Source of the DNA: a virus | DNA length: 33,921 nt | IMG/VR virus record: IMGVR_UViG_3300042309_000244 | Span: 1-33,921 of that record | Strand: one strand, 5' to 3' | In this document: piece after piece, positions 14,714 to 21,590 of the stretch | How positions within the stretch are numbered: position 1 is the first letter of the stretch | Layout: each line of letters begins with the position of its first letter | Program-made: the position numbers and the translations under genes | The notes under the pieces: generated by a model | Told to the model about the DNA's origin: nothing | The model's database searches: none | What the model saw: the letters and a program-made list of their open reading frames with translations, nothing else

Positions 14714-14742
14714 CACCTGCGAGCAAAGGAACAAGCATGAGC
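14714..14742 (+). repeat. Start-associated repeat, copy B
   Basis: Near-perfect second copy (one A/G difference) of 13870-13898, again ending in the start codon, here of the RecB/Cas4-like nuclease gene (ATG 14737). It sits in a 28-bp gap after the PP-loop gene, so it is not constrained by an overlapping gene. Confidence 0.8.
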
Positions 14743-15540
14743 ATCACCTTCGCCACCGACGCCCCCGACGTTGAGCGCGACCGCTGGGGCCGACCCCTCA
14801 TCGTCCCCGCCGATGGCGGCAAGCCGCTGCCCTACACCCGCATCAGCACGCTGGCCAAGACGCTCGACTCCAAGGAAGGGCTGATGGAGTGGAAGCAGCG
14901 CATGGTCGCCCTCGGCATCGGCAAGCGTCCCGACCTGGCACAACTGGCTGCCGTCACCGCGCCTGACGACAAGCGCAAGCTGCGCGAGCTGATCGACGCG
15001 GCGATGGCTGCCGCCGAGAGCGACAAGGCCGCCAACACTGGCACCGTGCTGCACTCCCTGACCGAGGCCTTTGACCGGGGCACGCTGGACCACATCCCCG
15101 AGGTGCACTACCGCGACCTCGACGCCTACGAGCAGGCGACCAAGGGACTGGTCATGCGCGCCATCGAGGGCTTCGTGGTCAACGACGCGCTGGAGGCCGC
15201 CGGCACGTTCGACCGGCTGGTGCAACTGCCCGATGGCCGCATCGTTGTGGCTGACCTCAAGACCGGACAGGACGAGCCGAAGTACCCGCACGGGGTCGTC
15301 ACGCAGTGCGCCATCTACGCGCACTCCCACATCTACGACATCCCCACCAACACCCGCACCGGCTACCTGCCCGACTTGGGCGTGTCCACCGACACCGGGC
15401 TGCTGATCCACCTGCCTGCAGGCAAGGCCACCTGCGACCTGTACCTGCTCGACCTGACCATCGGCTGGTCGCTGGCGCAGACAGCAGTCGCCGTGCGGCA
15501 GGTCTACAAGAGCAAGCCGCTTGCCCCCTACGCCCCCTGA
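14737..15540 (+). CDS. RecB/Cas4-like PD-(D/E)XK exonuclease
   Basis: 267 aa from ATG 14737, placed by the repeated ribosome site. Seen: GTVLHSLTEAF (His106), GTFDRLVQL (Asp159), VVADLKTG (Asp173, Lys175) and QCAIYAH (Gln190, Tyr194), i.e. the H-D-(D/E)xK-QxxxY pattern of RecB-family nucleases. No Cys cluster, so it lacks the Fe-S site of true Cas4. Actinophages commonly carry such a gene beside a single-strand-binding or recombination protein and the primase; a role in end resection during recombination or replication is inferred. Confidence 0.85.
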   Translation: MSITFATDAPDVERDRWGRPLIVPADGGKPLPYTRISTLAKTLDSKEGLMEWKQRMVALGIGKRPDLAQLAAVTAPDDKRKLRELIDAAMAAAESDKAANTGTVLHSLTEAFDRGTLDHIPEVHYRDLDAYEQATKGLVMRAIEGFVVNDALEAAGTFDRLVQLPDGRIVVADLKTGQDEPKYPHGVVTQCAIYAHSHIYDIPTNTRTGYLPDLGVSTDTGLLIHLPAGKATCDLYLLDLTIGWSLAQTAVAVRQVYKSKPLAPYAP

Positions 15541-15581
15541 CGCGCCCTGCGCCAGGTCAACACAGAAAGAAGGACAGACAG

Positions 15582-16037
15582 ATGGAGTTCTCATCCCCTG
15601 CAAGCGGCGGCGAGGGCCTCTCGGCCGCCGAGCTCAACGGCCACCTGCTCGTCGTCGAGCCAGTCGCCTACGAGACAGGCGTCACCACGGTCCACGGACC
15701 CAAGGACGCCGTGCGCTGCACCGTGCATGACATCACCGACCAGCGCACCGTCGAGGGCTGCCTGTGGTTCGGCGGCTACCTCGTCGGCTCACTCAAGGGC
15801 CGCATCGGTCAGCGCGTGCTGGCTGTCATGGGTCAGGGATCGGCCAAGCCCGGCCAGTCCGCGCCATGGGTCCTGACCGACGCCTCCGGTGTACCGGAGG
15901 CCGTGCAGGCAGCCACCGCCTACCTGACAGGTCAGGTGGCGGCGTCCATGGCCCCTGCGGCGCCCAAGGCTGACCCGCAGGCCGACGCCCTCGCTGCCGC
16001 GCTCGGCAACCTCACGGCCGCTGGGCTGACCAAGTAA
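15582..16037 (+). CDS. Hypothetical DNA-metabolism protein (possible OB-fold)
   Basis: 151 aa from ATG 15582 after AAGAAGGA. Residues ~15-115 are strand-rich (GHLLVVEPVAYETGVTTVHG, AVRCTVHDI, GCLWFGGYLVGSLKGRIGQRVLAVMGQG, PWVLTDAS), compatible with an OB-fold. The C-terminus is Ala/Pro-rich and flexible (PAAPKADPQADALAAALG). Position between a RecB-like nuclease and a primase-helicase suggests single-strand DNA binding, but there is no diagnostic motif. Function inferred only. Confidence 0.65.
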   Translation: MEFSSPASGGEGLSAAELNGHLLVVEPVAYETGVTTVHGPKDAVRCTVHDITDQRTVEGCLWFGGYLVGSLKGRIGQRVLAVMGQGSAKPGQSAPWVLTDASGVPEAVQAATAYLTGQVAASMAPAAPKADPQADALAAALGNLTAAGLTK

Positions 16038-16042
16038 CGAGC

Positions 16043-16084
16043 GCCCCGGCGGCGTCCCACCTGCGAAGTGACCGCCGCCGGGGC
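16043..16084 (+). promoter_or_regulatory. Strong hairpin before the primase-helicase gene
   Basis: A perfect 12-bp G/C stem (16043-16054 with 16073-16084) with an 18-nt loop that contains CCACCTGCGAA; the same 11 bases recur just after the stem at 16090-16100. No T-run follows, so it is more likely an RNA-structure or binding site than a terminator. Confidence 0.6.
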
Positions 16085-16117
16085 AGCTCCCCACCTGCGA
16101 ACAGAAGGAAGCAAGAC

Positions 16118-16150
16118 GTGACACTAGCGACGCCAGGAGCGGGCGAGTGA
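16118..16150 (+). CDS. Possible 10-codon leader peptide
   Basis: GTG at 16118 preceded by AGAAGGAAG reads VTLATPGAGE and stops with a TGA that overlaps the GTG start of the primase-helicase (GTGA). The upstream sequence CACCTGCGAACAGAAGGAAG is a diverged copy of the start-associated repeat. Translation of the leader could couple or regulate the primase-helicase start. Real expression is uncertain. Confidence 0.35.
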   Translation: MTLATPGAGE

Positions 16151-18144
16151 CCATGCCCACTCCCGCCGACCACCCCCTGCTGACCGCCGCGCGCGACTGG
16201 TTCGACGCCGGGTTCGCTGTCATCCCCAGCCATGAGGACGGCGGCAAGCGCCCGTTCGGGCCGTGGAAGCAGTACCAAGCGCAGCGACCGACATGGGCCG
16301 AGATCGAGGGCTGGCTGGCCACCGGCCGGTTCACCGGCATCGGCGTGCTCACCGGCCATGCCTCCGGCAACGTCGAGATGGTCGAGATCGAGGGACCAAC
16401 CGAGGCGGCAGCGGTCGCCATCGGCAGGGTCAAGGCCAAGGCCGACGAGCTGGGCTGCGCCGACCTGATGGACCGCGTGTTCTCCGGCTGCATCTCGCGC
16501 AGCGCTGGTGATGGCCTGCATGTGTTCGTGCGCGTGGCCGATGGTCCCGCCAAGGGCAACACCAAGCTGGCAATGAGCGCCGATGGTCAGGTGATCGCCG
16601 AGACCAGAGGCGAGGGCGGGTTCGTCATCGTCGCCCCCACGCCCGGCAGGAAAGGCCACCGCGAGGGCGCGGTCTATGCGTTCATCGCGTCCAGCAACCC
16701 TGCGCGCACCGTCGACATCAGCAGCGCCGAGCGCGACCAGCTGCACGCAGTGTTCACTGCCGCACTCGATGAGGCGCCCGCAGTCGTGACGCCCGAGCGG
16801 CCGATGCTGCAGGCCGTCACCTACGACGCGCCCAGCCCCTTGGACGAGTACCGCGAGCACGTCACCTGGCGGTCCATCCTTGAGCCCCTCGGCTGGCGGC
16901 ACTCCCACCACGACGGGCAGCGCGACCACTGGATTCGCCCCGGCAAGGACCCACGGGAAGGCACCAGCGCCACCACCATCGAGGACGGCCCGCTGTACTG
17001 CTTCTCCACCAACGCGGGCCTGCCCGCCGAGGTCGGGCTGTCCAAGGCGCAGGTGTACGCACACCTGCATCACGGTGGCGACCTCAGCGCCGCCAGCCGT
17101 GCCCTGCGCGCTGCAGGCTACGGGGAGGACGTGGTGGCCGCGCTAGCGGCGTGGGAGGTCGACCTGCCGACCGACGCCGACCCCGACGACGTGGCACAGG
17201 CGCGTGACTCATGGGTGCGCGAGAACCTGCCACTGCTGGACTGGCACGCCTTGTGGGAGGACGAGACACAGGAGGAGTGGCTGGTCGAGCCGCTGCTGGC
17301 CGCACGGCGGCTCGTGGCCCTTTACAGCGCCCCCAAGGTCGGCAAGTCCCTGCTCATGCTGGAGATCGCGGCCGGAATCGCGGCCGGGCGCGAGGTGCTA
17401 GGCAACCCGGCCAGGCAGCCGGTGCGCGTGCTGTACGTCGACTTTGAGAACGATCCGCGCGGGGACATCCGGCGCCGCCTTGACGACATGGACTACACCC
17501 CCGACGACCTCGGCAACCTGTGCTACCTGACCTTCCCCACCATGGCGTCGCTGGACTCCGAGCCCGGTTCCCAGCAACTCGCCGCTGCGGTCGATACCTA
17601 CGGCTGCCAAGTCGTCGTCATCGACACCGTGTCCCGCGCCATCAAGGGCGAGGAGAATGAGAACGACACGTGGCTGTCGTTCTACCGGCACACCGGCCTG
17701 AAGATGAAGCAGCGCGGCGTTGCCATGATCCGCCTCGACCACGCCGGCAAGGACGAGACCAAGGGCCAGCGAGGCGGGTCGGCCAAGTCCGGCGACGTGG
17801 ATGCCGTCTGGCGCATGAGCAAGAAGTCCGAGGATGTCTACGAGCTCATTTGCGAGGCCAAGCGCTTCCCCATTGCTGAGGGCTCCCTGACCATCAAGCG
17901 CCAGGACTCACCGCTGCGGCACCACGTCGACAGCAACGCCATCAAGGAGCTGCGCGAGCAGGTCATGGACTGGATGACCGATGCGCGCATCCCCAAGGAC
18001 GGCAGCCTGTCCATGAAGGACGTGCAGAAGACGCTGCGGGAGGCAGGCCACACCTTCGCCAACGGGGTCGTCAGCAAGGCCGTCTACGAGGCCTACTGCA
18101 AGCGCGTGTCGACGTGGGTCGCCAGCCAGGTGGAGGCCGGATGA
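16147..18144 (+). CDS. Bifunctional primase-helicase (prim-pol N-terminus, RecA-like helicase C-terminus)
   Basis: 665 aa from GTG 16147 (ATG 16153 possible). N-terminal ~1-200 resembles the bifunctional primase/polymerase domain: AARDWFDAGFAVIPSHEDGGKRPFGPWKQYQ, GIGVLTGHASGN, VEMVEIEG and a SAGDGLHVFVRV segment. The centre is a linker with a CHC2-free basic region. The C-terminal half has Walker A SAPKVGKS (~394-401), VLYVDFEND, Walker B VVVIDTVSRA (~490) and a LDHAGKD segment, as in AAA_25/RepA-like helicases. It would prime and unwind phage DNA; the adjacent iteron array supports an initiator-helicase role (inference). Confidence 0.9.
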   Translation: MTMPTPADHPLLTAARDWFDAGFAVIPSHEDGGKRPFGPWKQYQAQRPTWAEIEGWLATGRFTGIGVLTGHASGNVEMVEIEGPTEAAAVAIGRVKAKADELGCADLMDRVFSGCISRSAGDGLHVFVRVADGPAKGNTKLAMSADGQVIAETRGEGGFVIVAPTPGRKGHREGAVYAFIASSNPARTVDISSAERDQLHAVFTAALDEAPAVVTPERPMLQAVTYDAPSPLDEYREHVTWRSILEPLGWRHSHHDGQRDHWIRPGKDPREGTSATTIEDGPLYCFSTNAGLPAEVGLSKAQVYAHLHHGGDLSAASRALRAAGYGEDVVAALAAWEVDLPTDADPDDVAQARDSWVRENLPLLDWHALWEDETQEEWLVEPLLAARRLVALYSAPKVGKSLLMLEIAAGIAAGREVLGNPARQPVRVLYVDFENDPRGDIRRRLDDMDYTPDDLGNLCYLTFPTMASLDSEPGSQQLAAAVDTYGCQVVVIDTVSRAIKGEENENDTWLSFYRHTGLKMKQRGVAMIRLDHAGKDETKGQRGGSAKSGDVDAVWRMSKKSEDVYELICEAKRFPIAEGSLTIKRQDSPLRHHVDSNAIKELREQVMDWMTDARIPKDGSLSMKDVQKTLREAGHTFANGVVSKAVYEAYCKRVSTWVASQVEAG

Positions 18145-18662
18145 TGCACGCCCTCTACCGCTTCTACAACGCCTGCGACGAGCTGCTGTACGTCGGCATC
18201 ACTAACAACCCGGCCGCTCGGTTCCGGCAGCATGCCGACGCCAAGGACTGGTGGGCCGAGGTCGCGACCATCCGCATTGAGCAGCACGGCAGCCGCGAGG
18301 CGTTGATGGACGCCGAGAGGCAGGCCATCAAGGCCGAGCAGCCTGCCTACAACGTGGTCCACAACGACCCCTCAGTGATCCGCAAGTCCCGTCCCCATGG
18401 GCTCAAGGTCGGCGCCTTCGTTGCCGTGGGGATGGTCGACGGCCGGTGCCCAGTGGGCGAGGTGGTCGCCCTTGACGAGTCGTGGCTGACGATCAGGGGC
18501 AAGGACTGGCTGACAGGCCTGTACTGCCTGCCCGAGCGGGCGCTCAGGCTTGTGGATATCTCCGAGGTGTTCTTCGCTGATCGGGGCCGTGACGGGGTCG
18601 TTCTGGACCACCATCTGGCCGACATTCAGGCCTTCGTCAAGTGTCGCGGAGCGGTCCGATGA
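18141..18662 (+). CDS. GIY-YIG endonuclease domain protein
   Basis: 173 aa, ATGA overlap. The N-terminal ~90 residues carry the GIY-YIG signatures: LYRFYNACDELLYVGITNNP (the two half-motifs as LYR and YVG), then AARFRQHADAKDWW with the conserved Arg, and AERQAIKAEQPAYNV with Glu and Asn. The C-terminal ~80 residues (GLKVGAFVAVGMVDGRCPVGE, ESWLTIRGKDWL) are strand-rich, perhaps a small DNA-binding barrel. Could be a free-standing homing-type or repair nuclease. It sits directly between the replication helicase and the iteron array, so an origin-linked role cannot be excluded. Confidence 0.85.
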   Translation: MMHALYRFYNACDELLYVGITNNPAARFRQHADAKDWWAEVATIRIEQHGSREALMDAERQAIKAEQPAYNVVHNDPSVIRKSRPHGLKVGAFVAVGMVDGRCPVGEVVALDESWLTIRGKDWLTGLYCLPERALRLVDISEVFFADRGRDGVVLDHHLADIQAFVKCRGAVR

Positions 18663-18832
18663 GGCACGGATCGCCCACGGATCGCGCCCGCCCTGCGATC
18701 CGTCGATCCGTGGCGATCCGTGGGCGATCCGTGAGGGAATCCGCGACGATCCGCCTTCAGGGGCACTGCGATCCGTGCGATCCGTTCTATAGAACGGATC
18801 GCGGAGCGCCACGGATTCCGGACGGCTCATGA
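18659..18832 (+). CDS. Coupled mini-ORF lying entirely in the iteron array
   Basis: 57 codons from an ATG overlapping the GIY-YIG stop (ATGA) to a TGA overlapping the next start (ATGA). The product is Arg/Ile/Ser repetitive because it is translated from the CGATCCGT repeats (AIRRSVAIRGRSVRESATIR). Its exact fit supports translation for ribosome traffic, but the peptide looks like a by-product of the DNA repeats rather than a folded protein. Confidence 0.4.
   Translation: MRHGSPTDRARPAIRRSVAIRGRSVRESATIRLQGHCDPCDPFYRTDRGAPRIPDGS
18666..18802. repeat. Iteron-like array with central palindrome, candidate replication origin
   Basis: Within 137 bp there are nine exact CGATCCGT octamers plus one CGATCCGC. 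Forward copies start at 18696, 18704, 18714, 18725, 18769 and 18778 (variant at 18747); inverted copies ACGGATCG start at 18666, 18677 and 18794. The copies at 18778 and 18794 form the arms of a perfect 26-bp palindrome (18777-18802) centred on TTCTATAGAA, the only A/T-rich spot in the array. Repeats of this density beside a primase-helicase gene look like an origin or a cluster of operator sites. Confidence 0.75.
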
Positions 18833-19167
18833 ACCGCCGAGCAACCCCTACTCGCTGCCGGTGCGGAGTCGACATCCTGACCGGCCTTGACGGTGACCGA
18901 GCCGCCCTTCTGGTGACTGTGGATAACTCACCGATCACGGCACAGGCCGAGGTCACCGCCCTGACCGGTCGCAGGCGCACCTACGAGCTGCGGCTCGGAG
19001 CCCTCGACCTGCGGAACCGCTGGACGATCCCGGGCCGACCACCGAGCCCGTCCCGGCCCGTGCTCGTCGAGCACGACTGCGCCCAGCCGGTGCCGCGCAC
19101 CTGGCTGCTGCCACCTGAGCCCATCCCCGCCCCGCCCATCCTTGTCGACCAGGAGGTCCCGTTCTGA
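18829..19167 (+). CDS. Hypothetical protein with CxC motif
   Basis: 112 aa, ATGA overlap with the mini-ORF and one-base overlap with WhiB. N-terminus TRCRCGVDILTGLDGDRAA, a strand-rich middle (YELRLGALDLRNRW), then a Pro-rich C-terminus with EHDCAQP that may complete a metal site. Recurrent in actinophage replication regions as a small protein of unknown function; I cannot assign a role. Confidence 0.6.
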   Translation: MNRRATPTRCRCGVDILTGLDGDRAALLVTVDNSPITAQAEVTALTGRRRTYELRLGALDLRNRWTIPGRPPSPSRPVLVEHDCAQPVPRTWLLPPEPIPAPPILVDQEVPF

Positions 19168-19436
19168 TGCGTCACCAGCACTGGCTGCCGTCCCTGCCGC
19201 CTCCGGCCGAGTGGATGGAGCAATCCGCCTGCAAGGACAGCGACCCCGACCTGTTCTTCACCGAGGGCAACACCGCCCGCCACTACCGCGACCAGCGGCA
19301 TGCCCACCTGATCTGCGCGGTGTGCCCGGTGTCAGCCGAGTGCCTGGCCTACGCGCTGGAGCACGACGAGCGGTTCGGGATCTGGGGCGGCCTGTCAGCC
19401 GCCGACCGTCAAGGGATGAAGCGAGGATCAGCATGA
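19167..19436 (+). CDS. WhiB-family Fe-S transcriptional regulator
   Basis: 89 aa. WhiB proteins are actinobacteria-specific [4Fe-4S] regulators that bind the main sigma factor. All four Cys ligands are present: Cys22, Cys50, Cys53 and Cys59 (AC...CAVCPVSAEC), followed by the GIWGGLS turn (about residues 72-78) and a basic end. N-terminal DPDLFF is also typical. Phage WhiB copies are known to interfere with host WhiB networks and can affect superinfection; which applies here is unknown. This gene is a strong marker for an actinobacterial host. Confidence 0.92.
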   Translation: MRHQHWLPSLPPPAEWMEQSACKDSDPDLFFTEGNTARHYRDQRHAHLICAVCPVSAECLAYALEHDERFGIWGGLSAADRQGMKRGSA

Positions 19437-20269
19437 GCGGTGATTGGGTCAACTCCTGCCTGCTGTGCGCCCGGTTCGCGCGCACGACCCGGCTCAAGCA
19501 CGGGCACTGCTGCGCTGACTGCGCCGACCGGCTGGCCGCCGACGTGCGCCGCATCCTCAACCTCGCGGATATGGCCAGCGCGGAGCCGGTGCGCAGCTCG
19601 GGCCTGACCTCCGGCGTCTACGGTTCCCGACCGCCGGTCAACGTCGCCGGGCTGGACCCCGAGAACGCACTGGTCGGCCCTGCCCCTGCGCCGACCGTGC
19701 TGGACGTGCTGGAGTCATGGGTGCGCATGGTGCGCGAGGACCGTGAGATGGCGCCCTACGGCCCGTGGAGCGCCGCTGAGGGCTCGAAAGTCCAAGGGCA
19801 GGCAACGGCTGCCAACGCCACCCTGACGGTGCTGGTGCGCTTTCTGGTCACGCAGAACGAGTACATCGTCGCCACGCCTGACTTCCCGCTGGAGGACTAC
19901 CGCGCCGAGATCAGTCAGTGCGTGCAAGCGCTGCGCCGCTGGGATGCCGACGCCCAGCGCGTCGGCACCATGGTGCCCTGCCCGACGATGACCGATGACG
20001 GCGAGTGCGGCTACCGGCTGCACTACGAGGACCTAGACGACTCCGTGCAGTGTCGTCGGTGCAAGGTCACGCGCGATGCGTCAACGCTCGCGGCTGTCGC
20101 CATGTCCGATGGCCGCGAGGTGTGGCTCGACCCTGAGGCTGCAGCTGGTTGGCTTGGCATCAGCGAGCCGACATTGCGACGCATGGCACGTCGCGGCGAG
20201 ATCGTGCGCAGTCATGGTCGATACCTGATCCGGCATTCGGCTGGTGTCCTTGACTCAACCGCAGTTTGA
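19433..20269 (+). CDS. Zinc-ribbon and helix-turn-helix DNA-binding protein
   Basis: 278 aa, ATG overlapping the WhiB stop. N-terminal Cys cluster (Cys9, Cys12, Cys26, Cys27, Cys30), a helical centre with LESWVRMVREDREMAPYGPW, a zinc-ribbon-like CPTMTDDGECG...CRRC region (about 183-212), then a C-terminal excisionase/MerR-type HTH: DPEAAAGWLGISEPTLRRMARRGEI and HGRYLIRH. Similar multi-part proteins are common next to WhiB in actinophages. A transcription or replication regulator is likely (inference). A promoter and terminator follow directly. Confidence 0.75.
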   Translation: MSGDWVNSCLLCARFARTTRLKHGHCCADCADRLAADVRRILNLADMASAEPVRSSGLTSGVYGSRPPVNVAGLDPENALVGPAPAPTVLDVLESWVRMVREDREMAPYGPWSAAEGSKVQGQATAANATLTVLVRFLVTQNEYIVATPDFPLEDYRAEISQCVQALRRWDADAQRVGTMVPCPTMTDDGECGYRLHYEDLDDSVQCRRCKVTRDASTLAAVAMSDGREVWLDPEAAAGWLGISEPTLRRMARRGEIVRSHGRYLIRHSAGVLDSTAV

Positions 20270-20278
20270 CCGCACAAT
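20250..20278 (+). promoter_or_regulatory. Sigma-70-like promoter candidate
   Basis: TTGACT (20250-20255), 17-bp spacer, CACAAT (20273-20278): five of six -35 and four to five of six -10 positions match. It lies at the very end of the zinc-ribbon/HTH gene. A transcript would start near 20285 and meet the terminator at 20310-20333 at once. Confidence 0.55.
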
Positions 20279-20309
20279 AGGCGTAGCGTTCTGTGAACTA
20301 TGCAGAACA

Positions 20310-20333
20310 GCCCCGCCGAACCGGCGGGGCTTT
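20310..20333 (+). terminator. Intrinsic terminator after the replication operon
   Basis: Eight-bp stem GCCCCGCC (20310-20317) with GGCGGGGC (20323-20330), loop GAACC, then TTTCGT. Ends the long 12-20 kb rightward operon, or acts as an attenuator for the promoter just upstream. Confidence 0.75.
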
Positions 20334-20351
20334 CGTCATTCAGGAGACCAG

Positions 20352-20510
20352 ATGCCCACGCTTCCCGAGGTGGATGAGGCACTGCGGCACCTGTCTGCCG
20401 TCCCGAAGGACCAGCGCGGCGCGGCCTGGCACGCATATGCCGATGCCGTACTCACCGAGCGAGACCTAGCACTGCTGCTGGGCGACGAGGAGAGCGATGA
20501 ACAAGGCTGA
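20352..20510 (+). CDS. Hypothetical small protein
   Basis: 52 aa from ATG 20352, preceded by CAGGAG. Fully helical appearance: PEVDEALRHLSAVPKDQRGAAW then HAYADAVLTERDLALLLG and an acidic end. Overlaps the next gene by 14 bases. No family recognised. Confidence 0.55.
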   Translation: MPTLPEVDEALRHLSAVPKDQRGAAWHAYADAVLTERDLALLLGDEESDEQG

Positions 20511-20664
20511 CCTGCGCGCGATCATCGACGGCGTCACCGGGGACCCCACCAACGGGGCGGTTGCCGAGGTTGTGCCCGCCATCGTCGACGCACTCGACGC
20601 GGCGCTCAACGGGGGGCCTGCCAAGCCTGAGCAGCGAATCATTTCCGCTGACGAGATCCGGTAG
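20497..20664 (+). CDS. Hypothetical small protein
   Basis: 55 aa from ATG 20497 (CGAGGAGAG site 5 bases upstream). Sequence NKADLRAIIDGVTGDPTNGA followed by VAEVVPAIVDALDAALNGG and an IISADEIR end. Acidic, helical; the arrangement resembles small phage proteins encoded before HNH/terminase genes, with no known function. Confidence 0.5.
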   Translation: MNKADLRAIIDGVTGDPTNGAVAEVVPAIVDALDAALNGGPAKPEQRIISADEIR

Positions 20665-20777
20665 TCATTGACGGCCGGGGCATCTGACCCGGCGCCGTCC
20701 GCACGACCGCAGCCACACCAGGACAGACGACAGGCTGCACGCTCGACCATCAACCGCACGCTGCGTCAAGGATCGCC

Positions 20778-21083
20778 GTGATTCGCAAACCATGCCTGGA
20801 CTGCGGGCGGCTAGGAACTGGCTCTCGATGCGATGAGTGCGCCCAGCTCGTAGCCAGAGCACGCGAGCGAGCGCGACCGCCACGCATACGACCGCATTAC
20901 GCAGGTGACTACCGCAGGAGAGCTAAGGCCGTCCGCGAGTCAACCGTGGCGTGCTGGATATGCGGCGAGGGAGCACGCCCCGACGACCCATGGCAAGCCG
21001 ATCACGTCGTGCCTGGTGACCCCTCCTCCCCCCTGCTAGGAGCGCACCGCTCGTGCAACGCACGACGAGGCAATCGCGTCTGA
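20778..21083 (+). CDS. HNH endonuclease
   Basis: 101 aa, GTG start (AAGGATC upstream). Two N-terminal CxxC pairs (CLDCG, CDEC) precede the HNH core: CWICGEGARPDDPWQADHVVPGDPS (Asp-His of the first motif) and HRSCNARRGNRV (second His, Cys, Asn). HNH proteins encoded beside terminase stimulate terminase cutting in cos-type phages, which is the likely role here: it is the last rightward gene before the packaging module. A homing-type activity is the alternative. Confidence 0.85.
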   Translation: MIRKPCLDCGRLGTGSRCDECAQLVARARERARPPRIRPHYAGDYRRRAKAVRESTVACWICGEGARPDDPWQADHVVPGDPSSPLLGAHRSCNARRGNRV

Positions 21084-21194
21084 CGTGCTCGCCATGCACG
21101 GGAGGGACGGGGGAAAGTCCTCGGGGTGGGGTCAAACTTGCGAGGTCGCCCGGCCGGTGACCCGCATAGTCCCCCCATTCGCTGTGTGTGCAGG
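21084..21194. other. Non-coding gap, candidate cos/packaging region
   Basis: 111 bp between the HNH gene and a convergent gene. Contains G-runs (ACGGGAGGGACGGGGGAAAG), GCGAGGTCGCCCGGCCGGTG (21143-21162) with the GGCCGG/CCGGCC palindrome core, and CATAGTCCCCCCATT. Placement between HNH and small terminase is the usual position of a cohesive end. No direct proof of cleavage can be read from sequence. Confidence 0.45.
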
Positions 21195-21590
21195 TTACAG
21201 AATGCGGGCTCGTGCGTAGGCCGTTTGCCGCTCGGTCACGGTGACGATGACGCGAGCTGACTGGCCGTCGCTGGCGCGTAGGACTTCAACAGCGTTGGGC
21301 AATGACGTGGTTGTCAGGTCTCCGATGCGTCGTCCGTTGACTCGCGCGGAGACCGAGGACCCGTTGTTCTCGATGGTGCCCTTGTACTCACCGGGCGCGA
21401 GTGTCTGGCTGCGTCCGTCAATGCCCATCATGACGACGGTGTCGTCGTTGAGGTAGATGTCGGCGGGTATGCCAGCCCAAGCCTTGGCTTCGTCGAGCGT
21501 GACCGGCTGGGCTTTCTTGATGACCACCGGCGGTGGCGCTGGCTGAACCGGCGCCGGCGTCGCGGTGCTCTGACTCTTGCGCTTCCACAT
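21195..21590 (-). CDS. Hypothetical leftward protein (strand-rich, Pro-rich N-terminus)
   Basis: 131 aa; start at ATG 21590 with AGGGGG upstream. A longer open frame exists upstream but overlaps the small terminase gene and has no codon logic. N-terminus WKRKSQSTATPAPVQPAPPP is basic then Pro-rich; the rest is strand-rich (DIYLNDDTVVMMGIDGRSQT, GEYKGTIENNGSSVSARVNG, RVIVTVTERQTAY). It opposes all neighbours and sits next to the probable genome end, as prophage-expressed (lysogenic conversion) genes often do. Function unknown. Confidence 0.6.
   Translation of the reverse strand: MWKRKSQSTATPAPVQPAPPPVVIKKAQPVTLDEAKAWAGIPADIYLNDDTVVMMGIDGRSQTLAPGEYKGTIENNGSSVSARVNGRRIGDLTTTSLPNAVEVLRASDGQSARVIVTVTERQTAYARARIL

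Noticed and set aside
16012-17073. 353-codon open frame on the minus strand
   Set aside because: Antisense of the primase domain; no ribosome site or recognisable fold. The plus-strand frame has clear prim-pol and helicase motifs.
18641-18832. 63-aa protein starting at 18641
   Set aside because: That start overlaps the GIY-YIG coding end without a ribosome site; the ATGA at 18659 is the coupled start, and even that peptide is mainly translated repeat.
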